NCBI RefSeq assembly: GCF_963677315.1
Contig: NZ_OY781940.1
Location: 186,001-250,000 of the forward strand
DNA from: an uncultured Sphaerochaeta sp.
Lineage (GTDB): Bacteria > Spirochaetota > Spirochaetia > Sphaerochaetales > Sphaerochaetaceae
Direction of reading: 5' to 3'
Length of the DNA: 64,000 nucleotides
The notes under the pieces: model-generated
What the model saw: the letters and a program-made list of their open reading frames with translations, nothing else
What the model was told of the DNA's origin: nothing
Databases searched by the model: none
Part shown: in pieces, positions 54,462-62,707 of the stretch
How positions within the stretch are numbered: position 1 is the stretch's first letter
Layout: every line of letters starts with the position of its first letter
Program-made: the position numbers and the translations under genes

Positions 54462-55751
54462 ATGAAAATACTCATTTCCAACGCACTCATCATACCAATG
54501 ACCAAGGAAGGTTTGAGCCTTCGTGGTGATATCGGTATTGATGGGAAACATATTGTATTTGTCGGAACGGGAGACCCCTCCTTCAAGGCCGACCGTATCA
54601 TTGATGGATCCTCATTCCTTGCAATGCCTTCCCTGATAAATGCCCATACTCATGTGAGCATGGGGCTGATGCGCAATTATAAGGACTCCCTGCCAACACT
54701 ACAGGCATGGCTTGCTGAAATCTTCCCGATCGAAGGAAAGCTCACTACAGATGACGTACTGGCTGCCAGCCGTCTTGGCATTATTGAGCTTATCCAGAGT
54801 GGGTGCACCATGTTCACTGACATGTACTTTGAACCCCAAGCAACAGCACAGGCTGTGATTGAAGGCGGTATCAGGGGAAGCATAGGGGTAACGCTGTTCG
54901 GCGATCTTGAAGAGAACAAAGCCCGGGTAGAAGAGCGGGAGAAATTGCTGGCTCCCTACGTTGCACAAGCCGAAGGCCGTCTCACCCTCAATGTCGCCCC
55001 TCACGCTATCTATACCTGTACCCAGGAGACCTACCAATATGCAGCATCTTGGGCGCGACAACATGGAAGGGTATTCCATACACATCTCAGCGAGACCAAG
55101 AAAGAGGTGGATGACTGCATAGCACAGACCGGGATGACCCCTCCAGCCTATCTGGCAAAGATTGGCGTCTTGCAGGATGTGAAAAGCATCCTGGCTCATT
55201 GTGTTCACTTGAGCAATGAAGATATTGATCTTCTCAAGTCGTTCGACACCACCATTGTGCACAACCCAAGCAGCAATCTCAAACTATCCAGCGGCATTGC
55301 TCCGATAGCCTCTTATCTCCATGCAGGAATTCCAGTTGCACTCGGCACCGATGGGGCAAGCAGCAACAACAACCTCAACATGTTCGAAGAGATGCATATT
55401 GCCAGCCTTCTCGGGAGAGTAGTTGATACAGAAAGCGAAAAACTTACACCGTATCAGGTATTGGAGATGGCCACCAAGGGAGGAGCGGAGGCTATGGGAG
55501 TCGAGGACAGAATAGGTACACTGGAAGCCGGTAAGGAAGCAGACCTTCTGCTCATTGATTTGAAGAAGAGCCACCTTACCCCGCTTAATGACCCATTCAG
55601 TGCGTTGGTCTATGCAGCACAAAGCGCTGATATCGATACTGTCTTCTGTCAGGGAACCATCCTCATGGAACAACACAAAGTGCAAACCCTGAATGAGCAT
55701 ACAGTGATGGATGAAGTGCAGGAAAGATGGGCCGATGTACTTAGACGCTAG
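54462..55751 (+). CDS. mtaD: 5-methylthioadenosine/S-adenosylhomocysteine deaminase (MtaD-like)
   Basis: A 429-residue amidohydrolase. Metal ligands: HTH in INAHTHVSMG, His in HTHLSE, HCVHLS and Asp in GTDGASSNNNLNMFEE, all typical of the ATZ/TRZ deaminase family. It probably deaminates MTA or SAH. It is followed after 13 nt by mtnA, supporting a methylthio-nucleoside salvage role. Guanine or other deaminase activity cannot be excluded. Confidence 0.85.
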   Translation: MKILISNALIIPMTKEGLSLRGDIGIDGKHIVFVGTGDPSFKADRIIDGSSFLAMPSLINAHTHVSMGLMRNYKDSLPTLQAWLAEIFPIEGKLTTDDVLAASRLGIIELIQSGCTMFTDMYFEPQATAQAVIEGGIRGSIGVTLFGDLEENKARVEEREKLLAPYVAQAEGRLTLNVAPHAIYTCTQETYQYAASWARQHGRVFHTHLSETKKEVDDCIAQTGMTPPAYLAKIGVLQDVKSILAHCVHLSNEDIDLLKSFDTTIVHNPSSNLKLSSGIAPIASYLHAGIPVALGTDGASSNNNLNMFEEMHIASLLGRVVDTESEKLTPYQVLEMATKGGAEAMGVEDRIGTLEAGKEADLLLIDLKKSHLTPLNDPFSALVYAAQSADIDTVFCQGTILMEQHKVQTLNEHTVMDEVQERWADVLRR

Positions 55752-55764
55752 CAAGGAGAATTAC

Positions 55765-56802
55765 ATGGATGAATCATTTGTAACGCTCATATTCAAGAAC
55801 GATACGCTTACCTTGATCGATCAGCGTATCCTGCCTACTGAAGTATCGTATGTGGATTGCAAAACGTATGAGGAAGTTGAGTTCGCCATCAGGGATATGA
55901 TCATACGAGGAGCTCCGGCGATTGGAGCTGCTGCCGCATACGGAGTGTATCTGGCAGCACTTCAGTGCCCCGGGGAGGCAGATTTCAGGAAAGCCTGTGA
56001 ATTTCTCAGCCTTGCTCGGCCTACCGCAGTCAATCTTGGTTGGGCGATCAACCGAATGCTGGACATCTATAATCGCAACAATACGCTACCAAGGGAAGCA
56101 CTCCTGAATGCATTGCTCAATGAGGCTGATGCCATCAGGGAAGAGGATATCAAGACCAACAAGCAAATGTCACGTATCGGTGCCAGAGTCGTTCCCAATA
56201 AGGCAACCATCCTCACCCATTGCAATACCGGAGCATTGGCTACAGCAGGCTGGGGAACAGCTCTTGGGGTCATCAAGACAGCGTTCTACGACAATAAAGA
56301 CATCTTTGTGTATGCCGATGAAACACGACCGAGATTCCAGGGTGCTCGTCTTACTGCCTGGGAATTGATGGAGGCAAAAATCCCCTCCAAGCTTATCCCT
56401 GACAGTGCCGCAGCGACACTGATTCGGGATGGAAAAATTGATTTGGTTATCCTCGGTGGAGACAGGGTAGCCGCGAACGGTGATGTTGCGAACAAGCTGG
56501 GAACCTTTGCCCTGTCTGTCATCTGCAAAGCCTATGGAGTACCTTTCTACAGCGTAGTCCCAATATCCACCATCGATTTCTCAATTCCCGATGGCTCCGC
56601 CATCCCCATCGAGGAGAGGGAAGCAGAGGAAGTCACCCATATACAGGGAGTCCAAGTAGCACCAAGTGGGATGGATGTCTTCAATCCTGCTTTTGATGTT
56701 ACCCCTCACCAGAATCTCACGGGAATCATAACAGAGAAGGGTATCATCTATCCTCCTTTCAAGGAGAATATTGAACGACTAAGGCAAGGGGAGACACTTT
56801 AG
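55765..56802 (+). CDS. mtnA: S-methyl-5-thioribose-1-phosphate isomerase
   Basis: A 345-residue MtnA of the methionine salvage pathway. RGAPAIGAAAAYG, catalytic Cys153 (THCNTGALAT) and Asp233 (GGDRVAANGD) are intact, and ETRPRFQGARLTAWE is present. The ATG at 55765 has AAGGAG 7 nt upstream; the earlier in-frame ATG at 55711 lies inside mtaD. The rest of the pathway (mtnP or mtnK, mtnBCD) is not in the window. A terminator follows. Confidence 0.93.
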   Translation: MDESFVTLIFKNDTLTLIDQRILPTEVSYVDCKTYEEVEFAIRDMIIRGAPAIGAAAAYGVYLAALQCPGEADFRKACEFLSLARPTAVNLGWAINRMLDIYNRNNTLPREALLNALLNEADAIREEDIKTNKQMSRIGARVVPNKATILTHCNTGALATAGWGTALGVIKTAFYDNKDIFVYADETRPRFQGARLTAWELMEAKIPSKLIPDSAAATLIRDGKIDLVILGGDRVAANGDVANKLGTFALSVICKAYGVPFYSVVPISTIDFSIPDGSAIPIEEREAEEVTHIQGVQVAPSGMDVFNPAFDVTPHQNLTGIITEKGIIYPPFKENIERLRQGETL

Positions 56803-56811
56803 AAACGTATA

Positions 56812-56845
56812 GGCAGTGGATACCCGTTCCACTGCCAATTTTTTT
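56812..56845 (+). terminator. rho-independent terminator after mtnA
   Basis: A 9-bp perfect stem GGCAGTGGA/TCCACTGCC with a 7-nt loop is followed by AATTTTTTT. It separates mtnA from gdhA. Confidence 0.88.
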
Positions 56846-57020
56846 ATGTTTTTTTTGGACAGGAGTGATTTTGTGGATATGACAAAAAGAGGAACAATCC
56901 ATTGCGGTCCTCCTCAGTCATTTTTATTATGCCATGCCATTTACGCATACCGCAAAATCCCCTACCCTATTTTTCGGTTTTACGAAAGGCTTTACCAATT
57001 TCTCCATTTTCTATACCATC

Positions 57021-57039
57021 ATATACAGATTATGTATAT
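57021..57039. promoter_or_regulatory. palindromic candidate operator upstream of gdhA
   Basis: ATATACAGATTATGTATAT has perfect 7-bp inverted arms (ATATACA/TGTATAT) around 5 nt. It lies 27 bp upstream of the gdhA ATG, probably overlapping or just after the promoter. The regulator is unknown. The stretch 56846-57020 shows no other recognisable element. Confidence 0.5.
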
Positions 57040-57066
57040 TTATACAAAGAGAGGAGCAATACCCAA

Positions 57067-58428
57067 ATGCACGAAGCAACACAACAGATCCTTGACCACG
57101 TAAAGCAAGTCGATCCCAACCAGCCGGAATTTTTTCAAGCTGTAACCTCATTCATGGCCTCAATCGATCATTTGGTTGATGATCTGCCTCAGATTGTATA
57201 TCACAAGGTCCTTGATAGGATGGTTGAACCTGAACGTGTCATCACGTTCCGTGTTCCCTGGGTAGATGACGATGGACAGCTGCAGATCAACCGCGCATTC
57301 CGTGTTCAGATGAATAGCGCAATTGGACCTTACAAAGGTGGACTGAGATTCCACCCCTCAGTTAACCTGTCGATCCTGAAATTCCTTGCATTCGAACAGA
57401 CCTTCAAGAACAGTCTGACTGGCCTAGCCATGGGTGGAGGTAAGGGCGGAAGTGACTTCAACCCCAAGGGAAAGAGCGACAACGAAGTCATGCGTTTCTG
57501 CCAGAGCATGATGACCGAACTCTCACGCCATATTGGTGAGGACACTGATATTCCAGCAGGTGATATCGGGGTCGGGGGTCGAGAAATCGGATACCTCTAC
57601 GGGCAATACAGGAGGATGAAAAATCGTTCTGTCGGTATCTTGACCGGCAAGGGACCCACCTTTGGCGGCTCCTATATCCGTCCGGAAGCAACGGGCTACG
57701 GATTGGTCTATCTTTCAGCTGCTATTCTGGAAGGCAAGGGGAAGAGCCTTCAAGGAAAGACCTGTCTTGTCAGTGGCAGTGGAAACGTTGCACAATACAC
57801 CGCTGAAAAGCTGTTGCACATGGGTGCAAAACCGATCAGCATGAGCGACTCATCGGGTATTCTCATCGATCCTTCCGGAATTGATGAGAAGAAACTAGCC
57901 TACATCAAGACTCTGAAAAATGTAAGAAGAGGAAGAATCAGCGAGTATGCCCAGCAGTTCAAGGAAGCAACCTACATCCCCCACAATGGCTCAAACGATG
58001 CCAATCCTCTGTGGGATGTAAAAGCTGACTATGCTTTCCCTTGTGCTACCCAGAATGAAATCAATGGGAATGATGCCAAAAACTTGGTAGCTAATGGGAT
58101 TTCATTGGTAGGAGAAGGTGCAAATATGCCTACGACATTGGAAGCCGATGATATCTTCAAGGAAGCAGGTGTTTTACATGCTCCTGGAAAGGCAGCCAAT
58201 GCCGGTGGTGTTGCAGTCTCTGGATTGGAGATGGCACAGAACAGCCAGAAGCTCCAATGGACTCCTGAACAGGTCGACCAGCAGCTTCAACAGATCATGA
58301 AAAACATCTACGCTTCCATCAGCCAGGCAGCAGATAAGTACAGCACACAGGACAACTTCGTCGATGGTGCAAACATTGCTGGATTCCTGAAAGTAAGCGA
58401 GGCCATGATTGCCCAAGGATATGTGTAA
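57067..58428 (+). CDS. gdhA: glutamate dehydrogenase (probably NADP-dependent)
   Basis: A 453-residue hexameric-type GDH that links 2-oxoglutarate and ammonia to glutamate. The signature PYKGGLRFHPSVN (substrate Lys), GLAMGGGKGGSDF (catalytic Lys region) and the Rossmann GSGNVAQY are intact. Length and style match E. coli GdhA. The ATG at 57067 (AGGAG 10 nt upstream) is chosen; the frame is open 55 codons further through AT-rich non-coding DNA that contains the palindrome. It is monocistronic, with a terminator after it. Confidence 0.95.
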   Translation: MHEATQQILDHVKQVDPNQPEFFQAVTSFMASIDHLVDDLPQIVYHKVLDRMVEPERVITFRVPWVDDDGQLQINRAFRVQMNSAIGPYKGGLRFHPSVNLSILKFLAFEQTFKNSLTGLAMGGGKGGSDFNPKGKSDNEVMRFCQSMMTELSRHIGEDTDIPAGDIGVGGREIGYLYGQYRRMKNRSVGILTGKGPTFGGSYIRPEATGYGLVYLSAAILEGKGKSLQGKTCLVSGSGNVAQYTAEKLLHMGAKPISMSDSSGILIDPSGIDEKKLAYIKTLKNVRRGRISEYAQQFKEATYIPHNGSNDANPLWDVKADYAFPCATQNEINGNDAKNLVANGISLVGEGANMPTTLEADDIFKEAGVLHAPGKAANAGGVAVSGLEMAQNSQKLQWTPEQVDQQLQQIMKNIYASISQAADKYSTQDNFVDGANIAGFLKVSEAMIAQGYV

Positions 58429-58450
58429 TAAACTCATGCTTTCACTTTAC

Positions 58451-58478
58451 GGCAGGCTGAAAAGCCTGCCTTATTTTT
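58451..58478 (+). terminator. rho-independent terminator after gdhA
   Basis: The stem GGCAGGCT/AGCCTGCC with loop GAAA is followed by TTATTTTT. Confidence 0.9.
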
Positions 58479-58556
58479 ACCTGTACCCTATTAGGAATAA
58501 AACCCACTGTACTACCGGTGAAATTTAGGGTATCATGGAAAGCAAGGAGAATAGCT

Positions 58557-58937
58557 ATGAAAGATCAGATTTTCTACATTTGTAAGCACTGTGGCAACAT
58601 TGCTGTGAAGGTTGTTGACAGAGGTCCGAAACTCTCTTGCTGTGGCGAGGAGATGGCCCCCTTGAAGGCAAACACCGTTGATGCAGCCCAGGAGAAGCAT
58701 GTTCCTGTTGTAAGCATTGAAGGGAACAAGCTGAGTGTGAATGTAGGTTCCGTGGATCATCCAATGACCCAGGAACACCACATCGAATTCATCTATGTCC
58801 AGACTGAAAAGGGTGGCATGAGAAAGGCTCTCCCTGTTGACGGAAAGCCACACGCAACCTTTGCCCTCGATGAGGACAAGGCTGTTGCTGTTTACGAGTA
58901 TTGCAACCTACATGGACTCTGGAAGGTCGATCTCTAG
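58557..58937 (+). CDS. superoxide reductase (desulfoferrodoxin)
   Basis: A 126-residue two-iron superoxide reductase. The N-terminal desulforedoxin-like site has Cys9, Cys12, Cys28 and Cys29; the active Fe site ligands are in EKHVP (His49), DHP (His68), EHH (His74/75), and CNLHG (Cys116, His119). Lys48 is the catalytic Lys. It reduces superoxide to peroxide, which rubrerythrin can then remove. The ATG at 58557 has AAGGAG. The stop shares CTAG with the convergent ABC ATPase gene. Confidence 0.95.
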   Translation: MKDQIFYICKHCGNIAVKVVDRGPKLSCCGEEMAPLKANTVDAAQEKHVPVVSIEGNKLSVNVGSVDHPMTQEHHIEFIYVQTEKGGMRKALPVDGKPHATFALDEDKAVAVYEYCNLHGLWKVDL

Positions 58938-59647
58938 GATTGTACCAACGTTTCCACCAGCTTGGCTTCCAAAGCCAACAGTGATGCATCACCGATATTC
59001 CTCGCATTGCGGGGAATATCTATTTTTTGGTACAACAGTGGTTGATTTGGGTCACCCAGACAACATACAGCATCTCCGAGCAAGATGGCTTCCTTAGGGT
59101 CATGAGTGACAAACAATGTAGTCTTTGGACACTCTTCCCATAACCTGATGAAAGAATGCACCAGAGCATACTTCAATTTGATATCCAAGCTCTGGAAAGG
59201 CTCATCGAGCAACATGAGATTACACTGGTGAGCAAAAGCCCTCGCAATCGCGACACGCTGCCTCATTCCACCTGAGAGCTGATAAGGATAGAGAGAGAGA
59301 CTCTCCTGCAGCCCTACAAGACCAAGATAGTGCAGGGCACGCTCCTCCCTCTCTCGTCTCTCCTTGCAGGAAGATCGAAGGGCAAGCTCGACATTCTCAT
59401 ATACGGTACTGGAGGGAAGTAGTCTTGGCTCCTGGAAGAGATAACTGATTACCCCTTGCTCAACATCTTCCTTTTCAATTGTCCCTTCATCTGGTTGCAA
59501 CAATCCGGAAGCCATCTGCAACAAGGTTGTCTTTCCTTCACCTGATGGCCCGACAACAGAGAGTATCGTTGAAGGAGGTACCTCAAGACTGAAACGATCG
59601 AAAACCTGGTTCTCACCGTATCGCTTGGAGATATTCAAGAAACGCAT
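58934..59647 (-). CDS. ABC transporter ATP-binding protein (nitrate/sulfonate-type importer)
   Basis: A 237-residue ABC ATPase. Walker A GPSGEGKT, Q-loop FQEPRLLPS, signature LSGGMRQR, Walker B LMLLDEP and switch THDPKEA are intact. Style is that of TauB/SsuB/ThiZ. SD AGGAGGG precedes the ATG, which overlaps the permease gene by 13 bp. It energises the importer formed with the permease at 59635 and binding protein at 60428. Confidence 0.92.
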   Translation of the reverse strand: MRFLNISKRYGENQVFDRFSLEVPPSTILSVVGPSGEGKTTLLQMASGLLQPDEGTIEKEDVEQGVISYLFQEPRLLPSSTVYENVELALRSSCKERREREERALHYLGLVGLQESLSLYPYQLSGGMRQRVAIARAFAHQCNLMLLDEPFQSLDIKLKYALVHSFIRLWEECPKTTLFVTHDPKEAILLGDAVCCLGDPNQPLLYQKIDIPRNARNIGDASLLALEAKLVETLVQS

Positions 59648-60417
59648 GGAACCCTCCTAGCATCGAGGCGATGCTTCAGAGCGCCGATTCCATCCACCAC
59701 GAAGGCAAAAACCAGATCTCCAAAGGCTGTAAGGAAAACGGCGATCAAGGTCCAGGAGAGCACCCTGTCAGTCTCCAGCTGTACTTGGGCAAGTTGCATT
59801 CTTGAACCAACACCATACTGAGGGACCGTCAATACCTCTGCTGCGATCACCACTTTCCAGACCATGGAAAGCGCAGTCTTGGCACCAGTAACAAAGAAAG
59901 GAACTATGGAAGGAATAATGAAATGTACCAGCTTTGTCTGTTTTGAGAATCCATAGAGGTCACACATCTCATCGAGATTGGAATCAAGTTGTCTCACTCC
60001 CATCTCCATCTGTACAAACATTACCGGAAACCCCATGAGAAATGCTGAGAACAATGGTACCGTTCCACTGGAAAACCAGATAAAGGCAAGCAGAATGATA
60101 CTCATAACTGGTACCGCTTTCAGTGTCGTGACAAACGGTTTCAAGAAGGTGGAGAGCAAGGTGAACCTACCAGCAAGCACCCCAAGGATTGAAGCACTCA
60201 CGAGAATGATCAGGAAACTTTCCAATGCCCTGAGAACAGTGAACAGCACATTTGCAGTAAAAACCGGTTCGCGTACCAAGCCAAGCAAGGTAGTTAAAAC
60301 CGGTCCTAGACTGGGAAGCAGAATCTGACTATCGATCCACATGGAGGCAACCTGCCAAATGATGAGCAGGATTCCCGAAGCAAGAAGAAGTACCAGATTC
60401 CGCTTCATAGAACGCAT
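59635..60417 (-). CDS. ABC transporter permease (nitrate/sulfonate-type importer)
   Basis: A 260-residue membrane protein with about six spans and a BPD-transport EAA loop (DEMCDLYGFSKQTKLVHFIIPS). It matches the TauC/SsuC/ThiX family. SD AAGGAG, 10 nt after the binding-protein gene. Substrate unknown. Confidence 0.9.
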   Translation of the reverse strand: MRSMKRNLVLLLASGILLIIWQVASMWIDSQILLPSLGPVLTTLLGLVREPVFTANVLFTVLRALESFLIILVSASILGVLAGRFTLLSTFLKPFVTTLKAVPVMSIILLAFIWFSSGTVPLFSAFLMGFPVMFVQMEMGVRQLDSNLDEMCDLYGFSKQTKLVHFIIPSIVPFFVTGAKTALSMVWKVVIAAEVLTVPQYGVGSRMQLAQVQLETDRVLSWTLIAVFLTAFGDLVFAFVVDGIGALKHRLDARRVPCVS

Positions 60418-60427
60418 GTGCTACTCC

Positions 60428-61402
60428 TTACAGATATAAATTGTCTGCAGGAACCGCACCACCGATGGCTGCTGGACTGAAGGAATGGAGGAACCTGTAA
60501 TAAGCCTGTACTTCCTCTTTCGCTTCCTGACTGGGCACAAATACCAAGTTACAGAAAGGAATGGAAGGAGTAGCCAATGCAGCCTTCATGATCCCTGCTT
60601 CTTCAATCGCCTTTCCAGCTGCTTGGGGTTCTGCATTGACCCATGCAACAGAGTCTTCATAGGCTTTAAGGATATCCTCTAGTGCTTCCGGATGTTTCTC
60701 TGCAAACTGTTCACTTACCACCATAACACTCATTGGATAGTTTGCAACTCCAGAAAGCTCTTCATAGAGCTCCTGGACATCAACAACTTCTTTTGCTCGC
60801 TTACTCCCATTCAGAATCATGGAAACAAACGGCTGTGGCAACATGACCAGGGACACCTTTCCAGCAATGGTCAGCTGTGCAAGCTGTGCAGGACTGGCTA
60901 CAGAATAGTCAAGGATTACATCCACTCCAGCCTCAAGACCAGCTTCCCTGAGCAACAGCTGGGCCATCTGATCGGGAGTGGAACCAGCACCTGGTACATG
61001 TACCGTTTTTCCCAGTAGATCGTCCACACCTTGAACCGATCCATCACTGGAAACTACGCTGAGCATCCCATTACCGATAACTGCAGCAAGCTTGATCTTG
61101 ACTCCCTTATTGTAAATATTCGCAGCAAGATTGGAAGGAAGACAGGCAAAATCGAGCTCCCCATTGGCCAGGCGGGCTACCACTTCATTGGGGGAAGGGA
61201 ATACCTGCATTGCAATCTGAATATCCTCGGTGATTTTTCCACCATTCTCATTCAGGGCAACAGAAGAAAATCCAGTAGGTCCGGCCATGACAGCGAACTG
61301 AACTTCCAATGGCGAGTCAACCGGAGTCTCAGCAACCGGCTGTGCCCCGATTGCCACCATGGCAAGCAGGGCTACGAAAACAAGACTGATTCTGTGTTTC
61401 AT
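60428..61402 (-). CDS. ABC transporter substrate-binding protein (NMT1/TauA-like)
   Basis: A 324-residue exported binding protein with a signal peptide (VFVALLAMVAIGAQ) and no lipobox Cys. NMT1/TauA-like features: VARLANGELDFACLPSN, a GKTVHVPGAGSTPDQM helix-cap and PQPFVSMIL. Candidates include sulfonates, nitrate-like anions or thiamine precursors; none can be chosen from the sequence. ATG at 61402 (GGGAG 7 nt upstream) rather than the GTG one codon before. No riboswitch was seen upstream; the terminator of tyrS lies between. Confidence 0.85.
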   Translation of the reverse strand: MKHRISLVFVALLAMVAIGAQPVAETPVDSPLEVQFAVMAGPTGFSSVALNENGGKITEDIQIAMQVFPSPNEVVARLANGELDFACLPSNLAANIYNKGVKIKLAAVIGNGMLSVVSSDGSVQGVDDLLGKTVHVPGAGSTPDQMAQLLLREAGLEAGVDVILDYSVASPAQLAQLTIAGKVSLVMLPQPFVSMILNGSKRAKEVVDVQELYEELSGVANYPMSVMVVSEQFAEKHPEALEDILKAYEDSVAWVNAEPQAAGKAIEEAGIMKAALATPSIPFCNLVFVPSQEAKEEVQAYYRFLHSFSPAAIGGAVPADNLYL

Positions 61403-61422
61403 CACATATCTCCCTATAGAAA

Positions 61423-61440
61423 GAGGGGGTAATCCCCCTC
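61423..61440 (-). terminator. hairpin between tyrS and the ABC importer genes
   Basis: On the minus strand GAGGGGG-ATTA-CCCCCTC is followed by TTTCT. It begins 7 nt after the tyrS stop; partial read-through could link the operons. Confidence 0.72.
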
Positions 61441-61446
61441 CTTCAC

Positions 61447-62703
61447 TTATTCAACACTGATACGGAAATACCGCTTCTTTCCAGCACGGAGAATCAACTC
61501 CCCGTACTCATCCAGATAGGAGGAGTCGATGAGTGTCTTGGGATCCTCAACACGATGTTCCCCGATCCATGCGCCTCCACCTGTTACCAAGCGGCGTGCA
61601 TCACTGTTGGTTGCAGCCAAGTCAGTCCGGCTGAACAAATCCAGCACACCAATACCCGAGTCCAGCTCTGCCTTACTGATGGTCAGTGAAGGCATTCCTT
61701 CGCGGCCATCGATGCCCAGATTGGCGCCATTGAACATGGCCTTTGCTGCAGTTCTTGCCTTTTCAGCCTCTTCTACTCCATGAATGATCTTTGTCTGTTC
61801 ATAGGCAAGACGGTCTTTTGCATCATTGATATTGACGTTCTCTCCCTCATACTGGGCAATTTCCTCAAGAGAGAGGAAGGTAAAGAGTTTGAGGAACCTC
61901 ACCACATCTGCATCGTTGACATTTCTCCAGTATTGGTAGAAATCATAGGCACTGAAAAGTTCGGGATCAAGGAAAACCGCACCCTTCTCGCTCTTGCCCA
62001 TCTTGTGTCCATCGGCGCGGGTGATCAGGTTGAATGTCAGACCATAACATTCAGGACCACCAAGTTTTCTGATCAACTCGATGCCACTGACAATATTCCC
62101 CCACTGATCATCCCCTCCAATCTGCAGACGACAGCCATGATCACGGCTGAGAATATGAAAATCGTAGGATTGCAACAACTGATAGTTGAACTCAATGAAG
62201 GAGAGCCCACGCTCAAGACGTTGCTTGTATGATTCAAAGGTGAGCATCCTGTTCACCGAGAAATGTTTTCCAATCTCCCGAAGGAAGGTGATATAGTTCA
62301 ATCCATTGAGCCAGTCTGCATTATTCAATGCAATAGCTTTTCCTTTTCCACCCTCCGGCTGCTCGCTGAAGTCAACAACTGTTCCGAGCTGTTCCTTGAT
62401 GGAAGCACAGTTCTTCTCAATCTGCTCAACAGTGAGCATCCTTCGCATCTCTGTCTTTCCTGAGGGATCCCCGATCATGGCAGTTCCACCACCGACAAGC
62501 GCGATTGGATTATGCCCGGCGTTCTGCAGATGGTGCATGGCAAAGAACGGCACCATATGACCGATATGTAGGCTCTTACCGGTTGGATCTGCACCTACAT
62601 AGAACGTTACAGGGCCTGCATCCATCAGGTCACTGAGCGCATCGTAATCGGTACATGCTTTGACGAACCCTCGATCGATCAGGGTCTGTAATGCTTTATT
62701 CAT
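61447..62703 (-). CDS. tyrS: tyrosyl-tRNA synthetase
   Basis: A 418-residue class I synthetase with HIGH motif (SLHIGHMVPF near residue 43), KMGKS loop (HKMGKSEKGA) and a C-terminal S4 RNA-binding domain. The ATG at 62703 has GTGGAG 7 nt upstream; the upstream in-frame ATG lies inside glyS. It starts 4 nt after the glyS stop, so the two synthetases are co-transcribed. Confidence 0.96.
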   Translation of the reverse strand: MNKALQTLIDRGFVKACTDYDALSDLMDAGPVTFYVGADPTGKSLHIGHMVPFFAMHHLQNAGHNPIALVGGGTAMIGDPSGKTEMRRMLTVEQIEKNCASIKEQLGTVVDFSEQPEGGKGKAIALNNADWLNGLNYITFLREIGKHFSVNRMLTFESYKQRLERGLSFIEFNYQLLQSYDFHILSRDHGCRLQIGGDDQWGNIVSGIELIRKLGGPECYGLTFNLITRADGHKMGKSEKGAVFLDPELFSAYDFYQYWRNVNDADVVRFLKLFTFLSLEEIAQYEGENVNINDAKDRLAYEQTKIIHGVEEAEKARTAAKAMFNGANLGIDGREGMPSLTISKAELDSGIGVLDLFSRTDLAATNSDARRLVTGGGAWIGEHRVEDPKTLIDSSYLDEYGELILRAGKKRYFRISVE

Positions 62704-62707
62704 TATA

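Noticed and set aside
56902..57066. 55-codon N-terminal extension of glutamate dehydrogenase
   Set aside because: It covers AT-rich leader DNA with a palindrome, and GDH of normal length starts at 57067.
61403..61446. A second TPP riboswitch in front of the importer at 58934-61402
   Set aside because: Only 44 bp separate it from tyrS and no THI-box sequence is present.
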